A model generated the notes under the pieces. That model worked only from the letters and a program-made list of their open reading frames with translations. It searched no databases and was not told the DNA's origin. Positions 28,001 to 43,000 of a stretch of 64,000 nucleotides of DNA are shown piece after piece. The stretch is from Atrina japonica (Eukaryota > Mollusca > Bivalvia > Pterioida > Pinnidae). The stretch is from contig BROG01000900.1 of assembly GCA_030159075.1 (NCBI GenBank), forward strand, positions 1-64,000. Direction: 5' to 3'. How positions within the stretch are numbered: position 1 is the first letter of the stretch; every line of letters begins with the position of its first letter. Position numbers and translations under genes: made by a program.

Positions 28001-31000
28001 GGGAGACTCAAAATGATGTCATGGTCATTGTGTTATATTAGAATTTTTGAAATTAAAATCAGTATTTCTAAATTTGTTATAACAGTTTTAAAATACTAAA
28101 TGCTGAATATTATAATAACATATTACAGTTGCTTTTGGAATGCAAAAATAATTACTTAGACTTACCTGGAAGAAATATAATCTCAGTTTGATTGCTCAAT
28201 ATTTTTGGAAATATGATCATTTTTAAAGTCAAAAGCTTGATTTTTTTTTGGTAGGGATTTGAACATTTATTACCAAAATATATGCATACCCAAATAATTA
28301 TTCGAATATTTTTAATTCATATTGTACTTTTTTTCATTAAATCATATGAAAAAACAACAACACCATTAATAATGTTGCATCCATAAGACTGTATAGTATG
28401 TGGAGTGCCGGCATCATAGAAGACACCACAATCTCGTTTCGATATTTCTCAGCTAAATTTTTAAAGTAAAATCATTGTGGATTGATACACAAGCTGCATT
28501 CAATTAATATAACATTAATGATGTTAATCTTTTATGTTTGTGTATAGGACAGAACATATGGATAGTAATAATAGGTGTGGAGGTTTAATTATACAGGTAA
28601 TCAATCTGTATATTATGTACCTGACCACAGTACAGGTCGTTCATGTGTAAGAACATGTCTGTATGGTCTAATAACATTAATTAACAAGAGGCCCTAGGGG
28701 TTTAAGTTGCTCACCTGGTAAAATTGGTCAACATTGCAGAAAAAATAAAAAAATGTGTAAAAGATAAAATGGCTAATAAACACGAAAAACAGTATGCTCA
28801 TTGGGGGCCTTAATAATCACCTGAGTGAAATGTATTTTAATGACAATATACTGAAAAGCAACAAAAAGCTTGAAGAATTCATTGAAATGGAGAATAAATT
28901 TGCATAAGGTTAGACTTGCCTTGCCGATATTTTTATGGATCTTTCAAGATAATGTGCAACAACAGTAGAAAACATGTGAAATCCATTTAAAAGGGAAACT
29001 AACTTTCACAAGGATCACCCTCACAAGGGTTAACCTGACAATTTAATTCTTGTTAATTTTTCATAGATCTTTGCATACTGAACATTTTTACTTCTTTCAC
29101 TTTCTCTCTACTATTATACTTTTCAAGGCAATAGGAAAAAACTGTCAAAAACATGAAAAATCTACTTAAAGGGGAAAAAGCTCTTCTTTCACTTTCTCTC
29201 TATTTATTATACTTTTCAAGATAATGTCAAAAAACATCCAAGAAAAAAAAATTTCACTTAAATGGGGAAATAACTCCCATAAGGGGCAACCTGACAATTT
29301 TGGCCCTTTAACTTCTTTGTAGATCTTTGCATGCTCAACATTTTGCTTATTTCACTTTCTCTCTATCTATTTCACTTTTCAAAATAATGTCAAAAAACAT
29401 GAAAAATTCATTTAAAAGGGTAAAAAACTCCCATAAGGTGCAACCTGAAAATTTCAGCTCTATTGACTTTTTTGTAGATCTTTGCATGCTGAACATTTTT
29501 GGCCCTTTGACTTTTTTGTAGATCTTTGCATGCTTAACATTTTGCTTATTTCACTTTCTCTCTATCTATTACACTTTTCAAAATAATGTCAAAAAACATC
29601 CAAAAACATGAAAAATCCATTTAAAAGGGTAAAAAACTCCCATAAGGTGCAACCTGACAATTTCAGCTCTATTGACTTTTTTTTGAACATTTTAGCTTCT
29701 TTCACTTCTACTCTACCTATTATACTTTTCAAGATAATGTCAAAAATATCCAAAAGCAGAAAAATCCATTTAAAAGGGAAAATAATTTCAGCCCTATTGA
29801 CTTTTTTGTAGATCTTTGCATGCTGAACATTTTTGCTTCTTTCATATTTACTCTAACTATTTAACATTTCAAGATAATGTCAAAAAACATCTAAAAACAT
29901 GAAAAAAAATTCACAAAAAAAGGGGAAATAACTCCCATAAAGATCAACACAACAATTTTCACCAAAATGAAATATTTGTAGGTTTTTGCTAGCCGCTCAT
30001 TTTATGGTAATGGTTTTTTCTCTAGTTTTAATAACTTTGGAGATTTGGAGATGACAAGTATTAAATCAAAAGTATCTGCTGACTCATTCGTTCTATATTT
30101 AGCCATGGCAGCCATGTTTGGTCCTAGCCCACTTTTCATCTGAAAACTTTATGTGGATTTAGATGGTTATACTTTCTGTCAAGTTTGATTCAAATTGGTC
30201 CAATGGTTCTGGAGAATTTCCACTTACTTAGGTGCCCGTGACCTTCACCTTTAAACCCATGACCTTGAAATTTTGTCAAAATGATCCTCAGATAATTCCT
30301 ATTAATTTTCCTATCTTTGTATACAAAAAGTGGATCAGTTTTGAGTTATTAAACAATTTGTAATACAAACATACCCTGTGTTACTGAAGATATTGACTTA
30401 ACATTCATGCATATGGAATTTGAAACTTATCTGATTATTGGTTCATGAGAACACGATTTTTAAAGATGTACCAAATTTTGGTCCTTTTAGGCCCCTTTTA
30501 GGGCCCCTATTGGACCTATCTCTTTTTTCATTTGCAAACTTTATGCGGCTTCACATGGGGATACTATATGCCAAGTTTGGTTACAATTGGCCCATTGGTC
30601 CTTGAGAAGAAAATGTTTAAATGCAAAAGTTAACAGACGGATGATGACAGATCTTTGGCTATAGCAATAGCTCACTTGGCCCTTCGGGGAATATAATCAT
30701 TCACAAATATTTTATTAATATCAAATATAAGACTTTCTTCTAAAGAAAACTTATTTTTATGATATTGCAATGAAAATTATTTTTTCTTGAATTTGCCAAG
30801 ATTGCGACAGATTTATCTGAATTTAACATACTCATTTATACAATGGATACCTTAATATCCCTTTAAACTAAAGCTGGGAAACTCAGTCATGTGTCACATA
30901 AATTGACAAGGGCTAACAAGGTTCTGTTACATGATGTCCCCCAAATATTGGAACAAGTCCTGTTGCTATCAACCAGCTTTTATTACATACAAAACTGTGA

Positions 31001-34000
31001 TTGCTCTTCACAGGTTTTGAGGAATAAAAGCCATAATGCAGAAATCACAATCACTGATACCAGTAAATTTCAAATTTCATCAAAATCAGACATTGTTGAC
31101 ATTTTGACCAATCAGAATGCCCAGTTTGCCATAGACGGCAACAAAACCAATACCATTGAAATGGCAATCCCTTAATACCCATAAATTCCAAATTTCATAA
31201 AAATTGGACATTTAAATTCTAACCATTCAGAAGCCTCATTTTGCTACAGATCAGTGTTCTAGGATTCTCATCTTCTGTCACCCGTGGCAAGTCAATATTC
31301 GAAATGGGAAAGTCAATTTTCAATCTTGTATTACCCATGGACAAGTTAAACAAATAATTAAATAAATACATGCATGAATTTTTTTATTACTGACTGTAGA
31401 TTTAGAACTAAAATAGATATGATCCCTACATAAAAAAAAAATAATTTTATCATCCAATGAAAATTCAGATTTTAATTTTGCACGTATTGCTCTTCGATTT
31501 CCGATTTCCGTCTTGAACAAGGTAAACTATCAAAAGGAAAACTTTGGCGACTTGGAAATAGAAGACAATTTTGAAAACTAAAGAATAGAAAAAAATCGCT
31601 TGTATTTAAAACAAGTACATGTATATTTTCTTCATTCAAAATTTCATATCATTATTCAGCCGGAAACATGTACGTATCCATTTGAAAAGAAAAACACGGT
31701 GACTGGAACTTGGGAGAAAGTCCCTCATTTTGACATGAACATCGAGGCGACAGAATCATCGCACCGGTTAGCTTTGTAAATGTATATTAGGCTTACTTTA
31801 CGCTGTAAATTATAATTTTCTTTTATTAAACATTGATAGATCTATTGAAATCTTTCACAGTATTTAGAAAAATGTATACATGTAAAATTTAACCCTTTTA
31901 GTAAATCTAGCACTCTATTTCCCAAATTAAATTAACTTTCTTGAGTTGCTCAAAAGCTCTTTTAATATCAATTAAATTCTAAATATGAATTGATGAAGCA
32001 AGTGATGTACATGTATCTACTTTGATTCTCACGACAAGCTGAAAAATAAAACAGTAGACCTAAAAACAATATGCTAGAGAACGACTGTACCGCAGAGCTG
32101 TAAAACAGCTGATGTTTATGTTAAAATTACTTTTCACCCAGAAGCTTGTTTACATACATTACACCCGAGTGTAATGATTTATAGCAATAAACTGAAATGG
32201 ATTAAATTTTACATGTAGGCATTTTTCTAAATACTTTGAAAGATGTCAATAGATCTCTCAATGTTTAATTAAAGGAAATTATAATTTACAGCGTAATGTA
32301 AGCTAAATATACATATACAAAGCTAACCGGTGCGATGATTCCGTCGCCTCAATTTCATGTCAAAATGAGGGATGGAAAACGAAAAGCAATACGGGCAAAT
32401 TTAAAATCTGAATTTTCATTGGATGATAAAATTATTTTTTTATGAGAAAGGGATCATATCTATTTCAGTTCCAAAAATGCAGTGATGGGATTTCCCGGTG
32501 CCACGCAGCAGAGAAACATCAGGTATTGACCGCATTCGTACTGAAATGTCAACTTTTTTCATAAATGAAAAACAAATTTACAGTCAGTAATCAAAAAATT
32601 TATGCATGTATTTATTTAATTATTTGTTTAACTTTCCCATGGGTAATACGAGGTTTAAAATTGACTTTCACGTTTCGAATATTGACTTGCCACAGGTGAC
32701 GGGAGATGGGAATCCTAGAACACTGACTAAAAAACTAGACAAGTTTTGAGTCTGTCATTACAATTTGGCCATGCCTTAAAAACTATGTATGTGAAAATGG
32801 TGAAACCTTGAACATATTCCAAAAAATAATATATGACAACAATTTACCTGGACTTTAAAGATCTGATACATATCTAAAATAAAAGTAATTTAATCCCCTT
32901 TCATACTGTTTATTAATATGTAAACAAATTTTCTTTCCAACTGCACAAAAGTAAAGAAGATATTTAAAGATTTAATCCATGTCTGTTATATAATTATTTC
33001 CTTGCTAGGAAGCAATTCTCTGATGCAGTCGAAATATATATTGTATATATGCAAGTGACCTCAAGGTCAAACAATTGAGAACATCTTTATCACACATGTT
33101 CAAATATTTGTTGACACTGAAGCAAGTTCGAAAAATCATGGTTGGAAGCATAAATTGATAATTTGGAATAGCAATGAATCAGTCAAATATCGAGCCCTGT
33201 GCTTAATAGAAACCAAATTTGAATTGGCACATATAAATCTTCTAATCCCCAAACTTAATCATTTGACAGCAAAATAACTCACCATTAGCTTTTGCGATAA
33301 TCAGAGTAGCTTGAGGAGAAAGACCCTCTGAGTTATTAGCTCGGATATTAATGATGTACTGTGAGTTACAAAGTAAAGAGATATTCTTTCTGTTTTGCGT
33401 TGACGCTATGATTTCCTCCTTCTTGCTACCATTTTCATCTGTATACTTCAACACATAATTTTCTATGAAACCATTTTGAAGTATCTCAGGAATGGACTGC
33501 AAAGAAAACATATCAATTTATGTACATTTTATCAGCTGTGTATTTCAATTCCATGTTTAGTGTAATTCATATAACCTGGTGGGCCGAGTCTTGTGCATCA
33601 TTTCTTGATATTGGCAAATTTAAATCTTAAACAATGCAGCACCAAATGGTTACTCTACTTCGCCAAGTTATGTGAATCAGAAAAATACTGGTGATACTTT
33701 TTCATAGCTAAATAGAGTCAGAAAAAAATATTTGTTCGATGTGATCTAAAATCCCCAAGCCAAATTCATTTTTCTGAAGTTTTGTTCACTAATTTTTTTC
33801 TTTAAAAAAAACGCAGAAATTTTGTCCAATTTTCATGTAAATTTTAAAATAGCATTAAAAACCAATCAGCATGCATCATTTATAATACAAGGACAGTACA
33901 TTTGTACATCTGTATCATTTGTAGAAACTATAAAAAAAAAATATAAAAAAAAGAATGGACAGACAGAGGAAATATTGTCTAAACTACACAAATATATTTA

Positions 34001-37000
34001 GTAATAAAAATGGAAGAAATACTTTCTGGTCAACAAGATTATTCAGAAATGAATATATTTCAATGACAATCAAATCATTTCCAATATTAGATGTTGCCTA
34101 GCCCAAATATTAATCCAGTCATTATATTTTCTCACTTTGATCACTACATCAACATCTGAATGCATTCACAGTCAGAACGCTTCAACTTTTTTATTTTGTC
34201 AGATTGCAACATCATAGAAATTTAGGTCAGAATATTGTGATGTTACATTGGCTACTTCACAGCACACAGTTTTTCAAATACCTGGTAAATGAAAGAAGTG
34301 ATTCATCATTAACCATTGGTAAAATCACCACAGCAGACCTATCATTTTTTTAAAAATGTTCTTTTTCTTTGGTTTTTGAATTCATATCGCTATCATTTTT
34401 AGATAATAGTGATCCATATTGGTAAGCAAGCAGGTGATTACTGAAAATCAAGACTGCACATATTATTTAAATTGTTGCTTGCCATTGGTCAATACAATTT
34501 GTGTTCGAGGTGACACATTTTATCAACACTGTCTTCAAGCCCTTTGGAGGATCCTCAGGCCATAAGAGGATCCTATAATTATTCGATTTAAATGTTGCTA
34601 TAAATGTGTACATTTCCTGACATTATGAAAGACTAAATGCTGTTATGTCATACATTTTAGCACCACCTATTGAGTAAAGTATTACTTCATGGAAGATAAC
34701 TCCTGTTTTATGTTGAAGAATGAACTTGAATTTGAATGGGAAACCATTTGGTGTCATGTTATGAGAATGTGTTTGGTCAATTCTGCTGAAGAGAAATTAA
34801 ACAAAATAATTTTATATACATATGTCTATAATGATGTATATGAACATTTTATTCACAAACTTTTCTGAACTCATGCATGTCCCAACCAAACAAAATGTGA
34901 CACAAACTGATCTAATTTCGGAATTCGATATTTTTATCTCTATTAAACAAAATATATTTCATACTAGATTTAACAAAGGCTATCTATTTTTCATAAACTT
35001 TTATTCATCTTTGAAATGATTTAAACATTTATCTACAATAACATGTACAAGTGAATGCTTCTCAAGAATAAAACTGGTGTATGTGTAAGCTGTGATAGAG
35101 CATAATGTCACTGGGAGTTTTTACCTGCCAGTAAACAATAACATTCCGTAACTTTTGATTTGTACAACTGTCATTATTCGTGATACTGAAAAATCCACCA
35201 GGGAAAATCACTGGAGCTACAGCTGGCACTGAAATAAACATATAGATTAGACATATACCATAAACATATATCATGTCAAATACAGCCTAAAAAATTCTTT
35301 TCAAATGGTTGAGCAAAGGAATCAGAACGTTTTTTATATCATGTATATTGTACACCAAGCTTTAAATAATGTGCGTAAAAAGTAATATGGAAACTTTGAT
35401 ATTAAGATTTAAGATTTTTATAAATATATATTAATGTGTAACGTTAGTGAACAGAGTGGCTAAGATATAATAGCACCAGATCTTCAAAATGAAGGTCCTT
35501 GGTCTGATCTCCAGTCATGCCAGATTTTCAGAAGTGAGATTTCATCTCCTGTCTGTACAGCTCTATGCCTAGAGAGAGGGTAAATGGTATACGATGTGCA
35601 CTTTGATTACCTTTGCCAGACTGTATGTAGTGTAGTGGCACTTTCAAAGCCATTGGAAATACGGACCACTCAAGCAAAGACCACACACACACTAAATGTC
35701 TCTCTCCCTGCCACACAGTGACGAGTTACAAGGGCTTAAAGTAGTCATACCGCTCATTAAATCAAACCAAAACAAAGCAAGTACACTCCTGAAACCTACT
35801 ATACACCACCCTGGATCCACCCCTTACAAAAAATCTTACTGAAGAACAGCAAGATCTTTTAAGGGGTGGACCCTGAGTAATTTATCTGTATCAAGTAGCA
35901 ATAAAAGCCCTTAAATTCGACCCCCCCCCCTGTTTGTAGTGTTAAAAAATTAATAAAAAAATCATAATGACTAAATTTCAGCAAAATCCTCTCACAAAAG
36001 CATTTTCTCACATGATTACAGCTAAAAAAATACATTAAATGTATCACAGTAAATCATGGGGAGGACATTAAATAAATAATACAAAAACGACTGAAAATGA
36101 CTTCATAGAGAACCTTGAGTACTTGCTTCCTGTAATATTTCATCAAAATTCCCCTTAAAATTGGTCTCAGAGGAGGCGGAAATGACCTTGAATACTTACT
36201 TCCTGTAATATTTCATTGAAATCACCTTTGAAATATTTACTGAGAAGTACATAATGTAAAAATGTTAAAAGTTAATGACGGACAACAGATAACATCCTTA
36301 CCATCATTTTTAGTTTTTGTTTCCGCAGAAACAGGATTACTGTAGTATTCTCCAACATATGGTCTTACTCGTATTGTCATGATATGCTGTGTGGCAGGAA
36401 CCAAATCACATAGACATTTGCTATTAACTTTATCCAATGTGTAATTCTGAAAATTATACATATACAACATGCTAAATAGTTGCTTTAATTCACAGGGGAT
36501 TTAATTTCACTATTGCCGTGGCCAACAAAAATACTGTGAAAATAAATTCCAATGAACATAATAATTTATACTTATTAAGTATTAGAAAGACAATATATAA
36601 CCAATTAAAATTACGAAAGTTCTTACCAATCAAAATTTATTCATATATACATGATATATATAAACATCATATACAGGGATAAAAAAAATATTTATAGGCC
36701 TTATTTCAAAACTCTATACAATGTAATTGTGAAATAGTCATACATGTAATTATTATTAGAAAAGAATTTACACAAATGTTGATTAACCCATGTGTTGGAA
36801 AAATGATTTACCAAGATATATGCTAGTAAAGACTGACTTTACTTTGAGCAAATGTGCAACTAAATATAATCAAATCAATCTTTGCAAAGAACTTTAATTT
36901 GTGAGTCATTAAACAACTGTAATATAACAACAGATACTTTATTACATTGTAGGTACAAATGTATTTATCTATGTTGCACTGGCTGATTAGAGTAACAGCT

Positions 37001-40000
37001 TTGTATGAAGACAGTGTCTCTGATTGGTCAGTTATTATGGTCAGTATATACATGAGAAATTCATACAGGTAGAAAGTGACCATGCCATTCAATATTTAGT
37101 ATGAATTTTCAACAGATTTACATCATTCTAAAATATTGAGTTCACTTGTTCTGAATGGATCATGGTCATTATGTGTGTTAAAGCTCTGCAGAGATAATGA
37201 AGTTAAGCTGACCCAAACCCAGATGTTTAAATTGTGGACTTAACATTGTACAGACAGTTAAATACAGATTAATTCATGGTAATTTAGCAACCAAAACCTT
37301 TATAGTTAAACCAATGGCAACCAAACCTTTATAGTTAAACCAATGGCAATCATAATATGGCAACAGAATTGGAAAATACCCACTTGACAAAAAAATTATG
37401 GGTAAAAATACCCATTTGATTTGGAAATGATGATCTGGAGCACAGTTCTTCTTTATTTTCAGATTAGTAGGAGAATGAATTTACTCAATTGATGACCTGT
37501 GACCTTATGGTATTCAGTTTGCTCTATGTACATTGACTTATCTTTTTGAATAAATTTTGCGTGTCGAGAGTCGACTCCCAGTGTTGTGTTTAGTTGATCG
37601 ATATTTTAGCATTAGAATTTAGAATTTGGCAATAAAAAGAAAGAGATAACATATAGCAAACAAACTTGAACATAAATTGTTGTGATTATCACAAAACTCA
37701 CCAACGTCCCATTCCATTTCGACTCAACTTGGATATAAGTAGAAATATCTTTGCCTACACGTGTCTCCCAATGCAAACATATACATGTAGAATTAATCTC
37801 TTGGATAAAATCACGGTTAACAGGGTTGGGTTTTACTGTAATAGATATGACAATATCACACACATGTAAAATTAGTCTCTTTGATAAAGTCACTGTCAAC
37901 AGGGTTGGGTTTTATTGTAATACATGTATATATGAGAATGTCACACACATGTAGAATTAGTTTACTTGATAAAGTTCAACTTGATATGTAATTTTAGTCT
38001 TTTTAAATTTTATAAGAACATCATAGATGACCCTTACGTAGATGAAACACATGTCTGGCAGAGAAAATTATACGCCTGTTTTTTTTTTTTTAATTTTGAC
38101 AAATTAATTAGGAACAACTACTGTAAATACACAGTAAATTACAGTAAAGTAATAATGGAACACCTACAAAACTTCAGGCATATACCGGTAGTAATTTTAG
38201 AATGGAGTTAAGTATGAGAGTAGCATAATTTACAGGCTATAAAAATTGATCATATTAATTATAAAATATAGGATTTTTTTAGCTAAATAGGAGTAAAGCC
38301 AGCTGATCGCTTGGTGACACCTAAATGAATACTGGTGCCCAAATTTAAGTCTTCAATATGTACCAATAAAAATAAAATTATTTCAGTTGGGTCATTTGAT
38401 TGGGTCGGTCTGTGGGTGAATGACAAAAAAATTTAGTCCTTACCTGTTATAAAGGAAAACACACAAAGAAATATGATAATAAGAATCTTACCTATGCTGT
38501 CTGGTTCCTGAATTATTCTTGTGAAATTTCTCTTCACGTTTCTAAAACTATTCTCCACTGTCAAATTCAAGATCCATATAACTGGCTGCAGATCAAATTC
38601 GGGTTTTTGCCAAGTGCATGAATTATCACTAGCAGCTGCTGTCAAATTCCTTGGGCAGGAAACAACAATGTAACCGTTTGACCTATAAAAGAGGTAAATG
38701 TTATAAAATAATTTTGCCCAGTGATTCTCTGAATCTGGAATTTAATCCCAGGGTTCCCTCAAAACAGATACAAAGCCTTTTCTAAGAAAATTCATCAACC
38801 ACTGAAAACAATGGACTCTGCTGTAAATCAATTACTTAAGCCAGTTCAAATGTGCCTCTAGGGGTGAATGAGTATAAGTCACACTTCATCCCTTTTATGG
38901 TCTTCTTGAAACCTGATGAGTCATTGTAGTAAAAACAAGAATTTCATGTAGGCAAGCTACACTAATAGTTTTAATTATATGCCTGCTGGGTCCAAAGATT
39001 GTAAAATCTCTCTTTCTCACATGCATTTGTTATTCCAACCACCAGATGGTCTCTTTGGGCTATATATGAAATAAAATATTACATAAAATCAGCATGCAAG
39101 ATTTTTCACCTGCGACAGCTCATATCACTTTAATAAACCTTTTAAAATAAAAAGATTAAATGTATTGTTGTACAACTATTGTATAAAATCAATGTTTGTT
39201 ATCCTAAATGTAAAAACACAGTGTTTACATCTACGTCATCATGACGATATTGTTTACAATGACTATTCATAATCGAGAAGCAAGTTGACAGCAGAATTAG
39301 TTCTAAATTGGTGCAAACTTTTTAATCCCTTTTGAAATCAATCTAATCATCATATTGAATTCCAAGTCAAATAATATGAAGGAATACGGACCACCATACA
39401 TGATTTACATCTTCAACCATGTGGAAACTGAACTGTGCGCAAAATCATGTGACATTTGGACCTTGGTTAGAACACAATATCTGTGGTTTGTTTTTCACTT
39501 TACAGGAATTTGTTCAGACAAATTAACATGTTTTGTCAAAAAATTGAAAAATTGAATATAATTGATTTATGTTGTGTGGATTTTATGATTCTGTGCCATT
39601 TGATGTCTCCAGTTTTCGAGATCAGGGTCTTAGGTGTGCAAAATCATGTGACAGCATTCTAGAGGAGTCAATATCATGATTTACCAACCTAGATTTATTT
39701 AAGTGCTGCACAGAATTTTTTCCATGAGCAATTGCTTTTATACCCTGATGATGTGCAAAAAATGAAAAACAATCCTTATATTTATATATATTACCATTTT
39801 CAGTGAAACTGTAGTCCACTGGATACTAAATTCCAGAATACTGACTTTGTGGGGGGTGTTTTCATATGACGTAATAGCTCAACAGCTGTTTTGACTAGTT
39901 CTCTTTTCTGATTACAAATACGAAATGAAATTAAGGTTTAATTTCTTTTTTTATATCAATTTGAAAGAAACTAGTGATATGGACAACTTTGAATACTTAT

Positions 40001-43000
40001 TTTCTGATTTAGTTCGCGATTACTAATATTTGTCCATTTAGTAGTGGTGGGTTAAATGTGTAACAAGAGAATTGCCCGAATGGGCCTTGTGCAAATGGCT
40101 GATAGGCCTACCATGTGCGATTTGGATAGCAACAGATGATCATTGTTTACAACAAATTTTCGTTTGAATTCTGATATTTTATCAGTGGAATATATACCAC
40201 AGAAAGTTTGAGTGTGACTGCTAACATTCTTTCATGACAACTGGAGGTGGCCATTCTACTGTATATTTGACATTTTTACCAATCGCTGAATCAGCTGTGA
40301 AATGTGGTATCGATGATGTTTTTGCAAGTATTACTATATATAGGCTAGCCAACTAGCATATTCTTCAAATCAATTAAAACAAGACAAATGCAGATTATGT
40401 TGTGAAGTAACAAACTTTTATTTGTCTGTTTAAAAGATAATTATCAACACCTTCGTTACGGAAAATCTGTTAAGGCCTATAAAGTAGAATAGGTCCATAG
40501 GCCTATGTTGTTATGTAGGTCAATTCAGACTTCAGTATTTACCAGCTGATCATATATTTAATGATGCAAACACGATAGGTCTAACTGTATAATATAGAGT
40601 ATCCTGTAAATTTACTGAAAAACCTATGAACACTACTTATGCTTGGCATTAACGTTACAGGTTGTGAAAAACAAGATGGACCAGGAAAGTTGCCTAGCAA
40701 TTATAGGATTTGAGGTAAAATGAGAGCTGATTTCACACGATGCCAGTGACAAATTGTTTCTGACAGGAATATGTGGTGACAACAAAGCAAGCTGTTTATC
40801 AGAGATGCTTGACAAAATTGCACTAGACCTAACTCTCCCTTTTTTCTGTTCAACTTACAAGCAACACAACTACAAAGCAAATTTTCATTTCTGTGGCCTT
40901 TGTTTCTTTTCATAACATGATCTAGATCTATGGGCATGTACAGTGTGCTACAGATGCAAGCCTAGTCTTGTGTTTTCCATTTCTTTCTGTGATTTTTTTG
41001 TTTTGTTTTGTGGTATTGAATGGCTTTAAAAATTAAATAAAAAATGTGAAATGAATGTGTGTTATTTTATTCTTTGTTGATTCATTCATGTGTTCAGAGA
41101 AGACTTGCCTGACAAATACATGGTCATAGAAAGGATTTTTAAAATGTTCATGTATTCCTACACCAAAAAGTAAAGCGGTTAAACACTTAGGTCACACGAT
41201 GACCGACTTGTATTATTGAAATATGAATACAGTCATCCTATATACTTGCAATGAAGGAAATAACAGTCGGTATGTTAATATAGAGGTTTCAATATGTGTA
41301 ATGGGAACATCAGAATTAGGATATTACTGCCCTAGTAGTTATACAATGTATAGAAGTCAATATAATGATTTACTGCCCTAGTGATACAAAGAAATCAATA
41401 TCATAAATTACTGACTTAGTAGTTATAGAGTCAATATACCGTATTTTATGGCCTATAAGTCGATAAGGGGAATAGGTCGAATGGCCTATTTTTGGCAAAA
41501 TTCCAGGATTAAGTATTAGATAGGTCGTAACAGAGGATAGGTCGATGTCGGCAAAGATGGAAACATGAATGGGAGAACACAGAAATTGCATCGTTTATGT
41601 TTAATAACTGGTGCTAACACGATGGTAGCCTATTAAAATAATCAGAGTGATCGGCCTATTTTACGGCACAGTATTAAATAGGAGTGATTAAAAAGCATAT
41701 AAGTTGCATCATATATACATTTAACATCACTTATATTACTCGTGTGTACTGATTATGTATACAAGCATCGCCATTATGTTACCTGTCAAATCATCATTAA
41801 ATTCTTTATGCTGTTTACACAAGCAACCTCAATCCTAGTCTTATCCTTACATTGACCTAAATTATTATGCTACTGCAATTGACAAACAATTAAATATTCA
41901 AGGTTTAGTGTCAATTAATTTATGTAACACCTTTTCCAAAACTTTCCCAACTTCAAAGACTGCCGCGCGATCCTTATCAGTTGAAGGTCACGTTCCAGTG
42001 AACACAGCTTGTAGTGTCCTGAACTTCAACTTCACAGTGGGGTGCCAAGATAAGGGAATCATTCAGAAGTATAAACTGTTCGGTATAAATTTAATGTAAA
42101 CGATGTATTTTTATCACGCAGTTTCTGACACAGTCTTGAATCCCAATGATATTCATTATTTTGTCACTTGATTATGAACACAGTGCATTTCGCACACACG
42201 AGGTCACATTTAATAGTCCTATTAAGTGTAAATACAAATGGGTGTTTGGAGTAGGCCCCTAGATTATCCCATGGAAAATTTTGAATTACGATGTTAAAAT
42301 GAGGAATTGCAGATACAAGTTAAATATTTCACTATTTTTTTTAAAGATAAGTCGATGCGGCGAATAGGTCGAGGTCACAACTTTGGAGAAAAAAAATATC
42401 GACCTACATGTATAGGCCGTAAAATACGGTATGTAATGTGAGCATCAGAATTAGGATATTACTGCCGAAGCAGGGCTCAAAGTGGCAAGTAATTTGGTCG
42501 CATATGCGACTAAAAATTCATAAATGGTGACTAAAAATTAAACTAACTCGCCATTTTGGCGACCGTAAATTTGGTGCGTAAATGCATTGTTATCGTACTT
42601 GGAATCCGTACGTATTCTGGCCAGTCTGATCGGTTAAAAACAGTTTGGGACCGGCCAGAATATACAAAAAACTATGGTCAGTAAAATGGCAAGTTAGTTT
42701 AATTTTTAGTCACCATTTCAAATTTTTAGTGATATTTGGTCTGATTATAATGAACTTATTAGATGTAAAAAGGGGATATTGCGTACAGATACTTTTATTG
42801 CATAGAAAATGCTGGAAAATTTAGCTTTCATTCTAAATTTTCCCTCTCATCAAAGGGTAAAAAAGGTGAAAATTAAACGGGAGTGAAAAATTCAAGGTAC
42901 ATCCATGCAGTAATCAATTTAAGGTGAGGTAGAGATATTACTTACACAGTGATCATGACCTTGATTTTCAAGGGCTTTATGTATTTACCCACATCCCATG

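Noticed and set aside
29327..29811. Two plus-strand ORFs sharing KRVKNSHKVQP
   Set aside because: The shared peptide comes from tandem units of a non-coding dispersed repeat.
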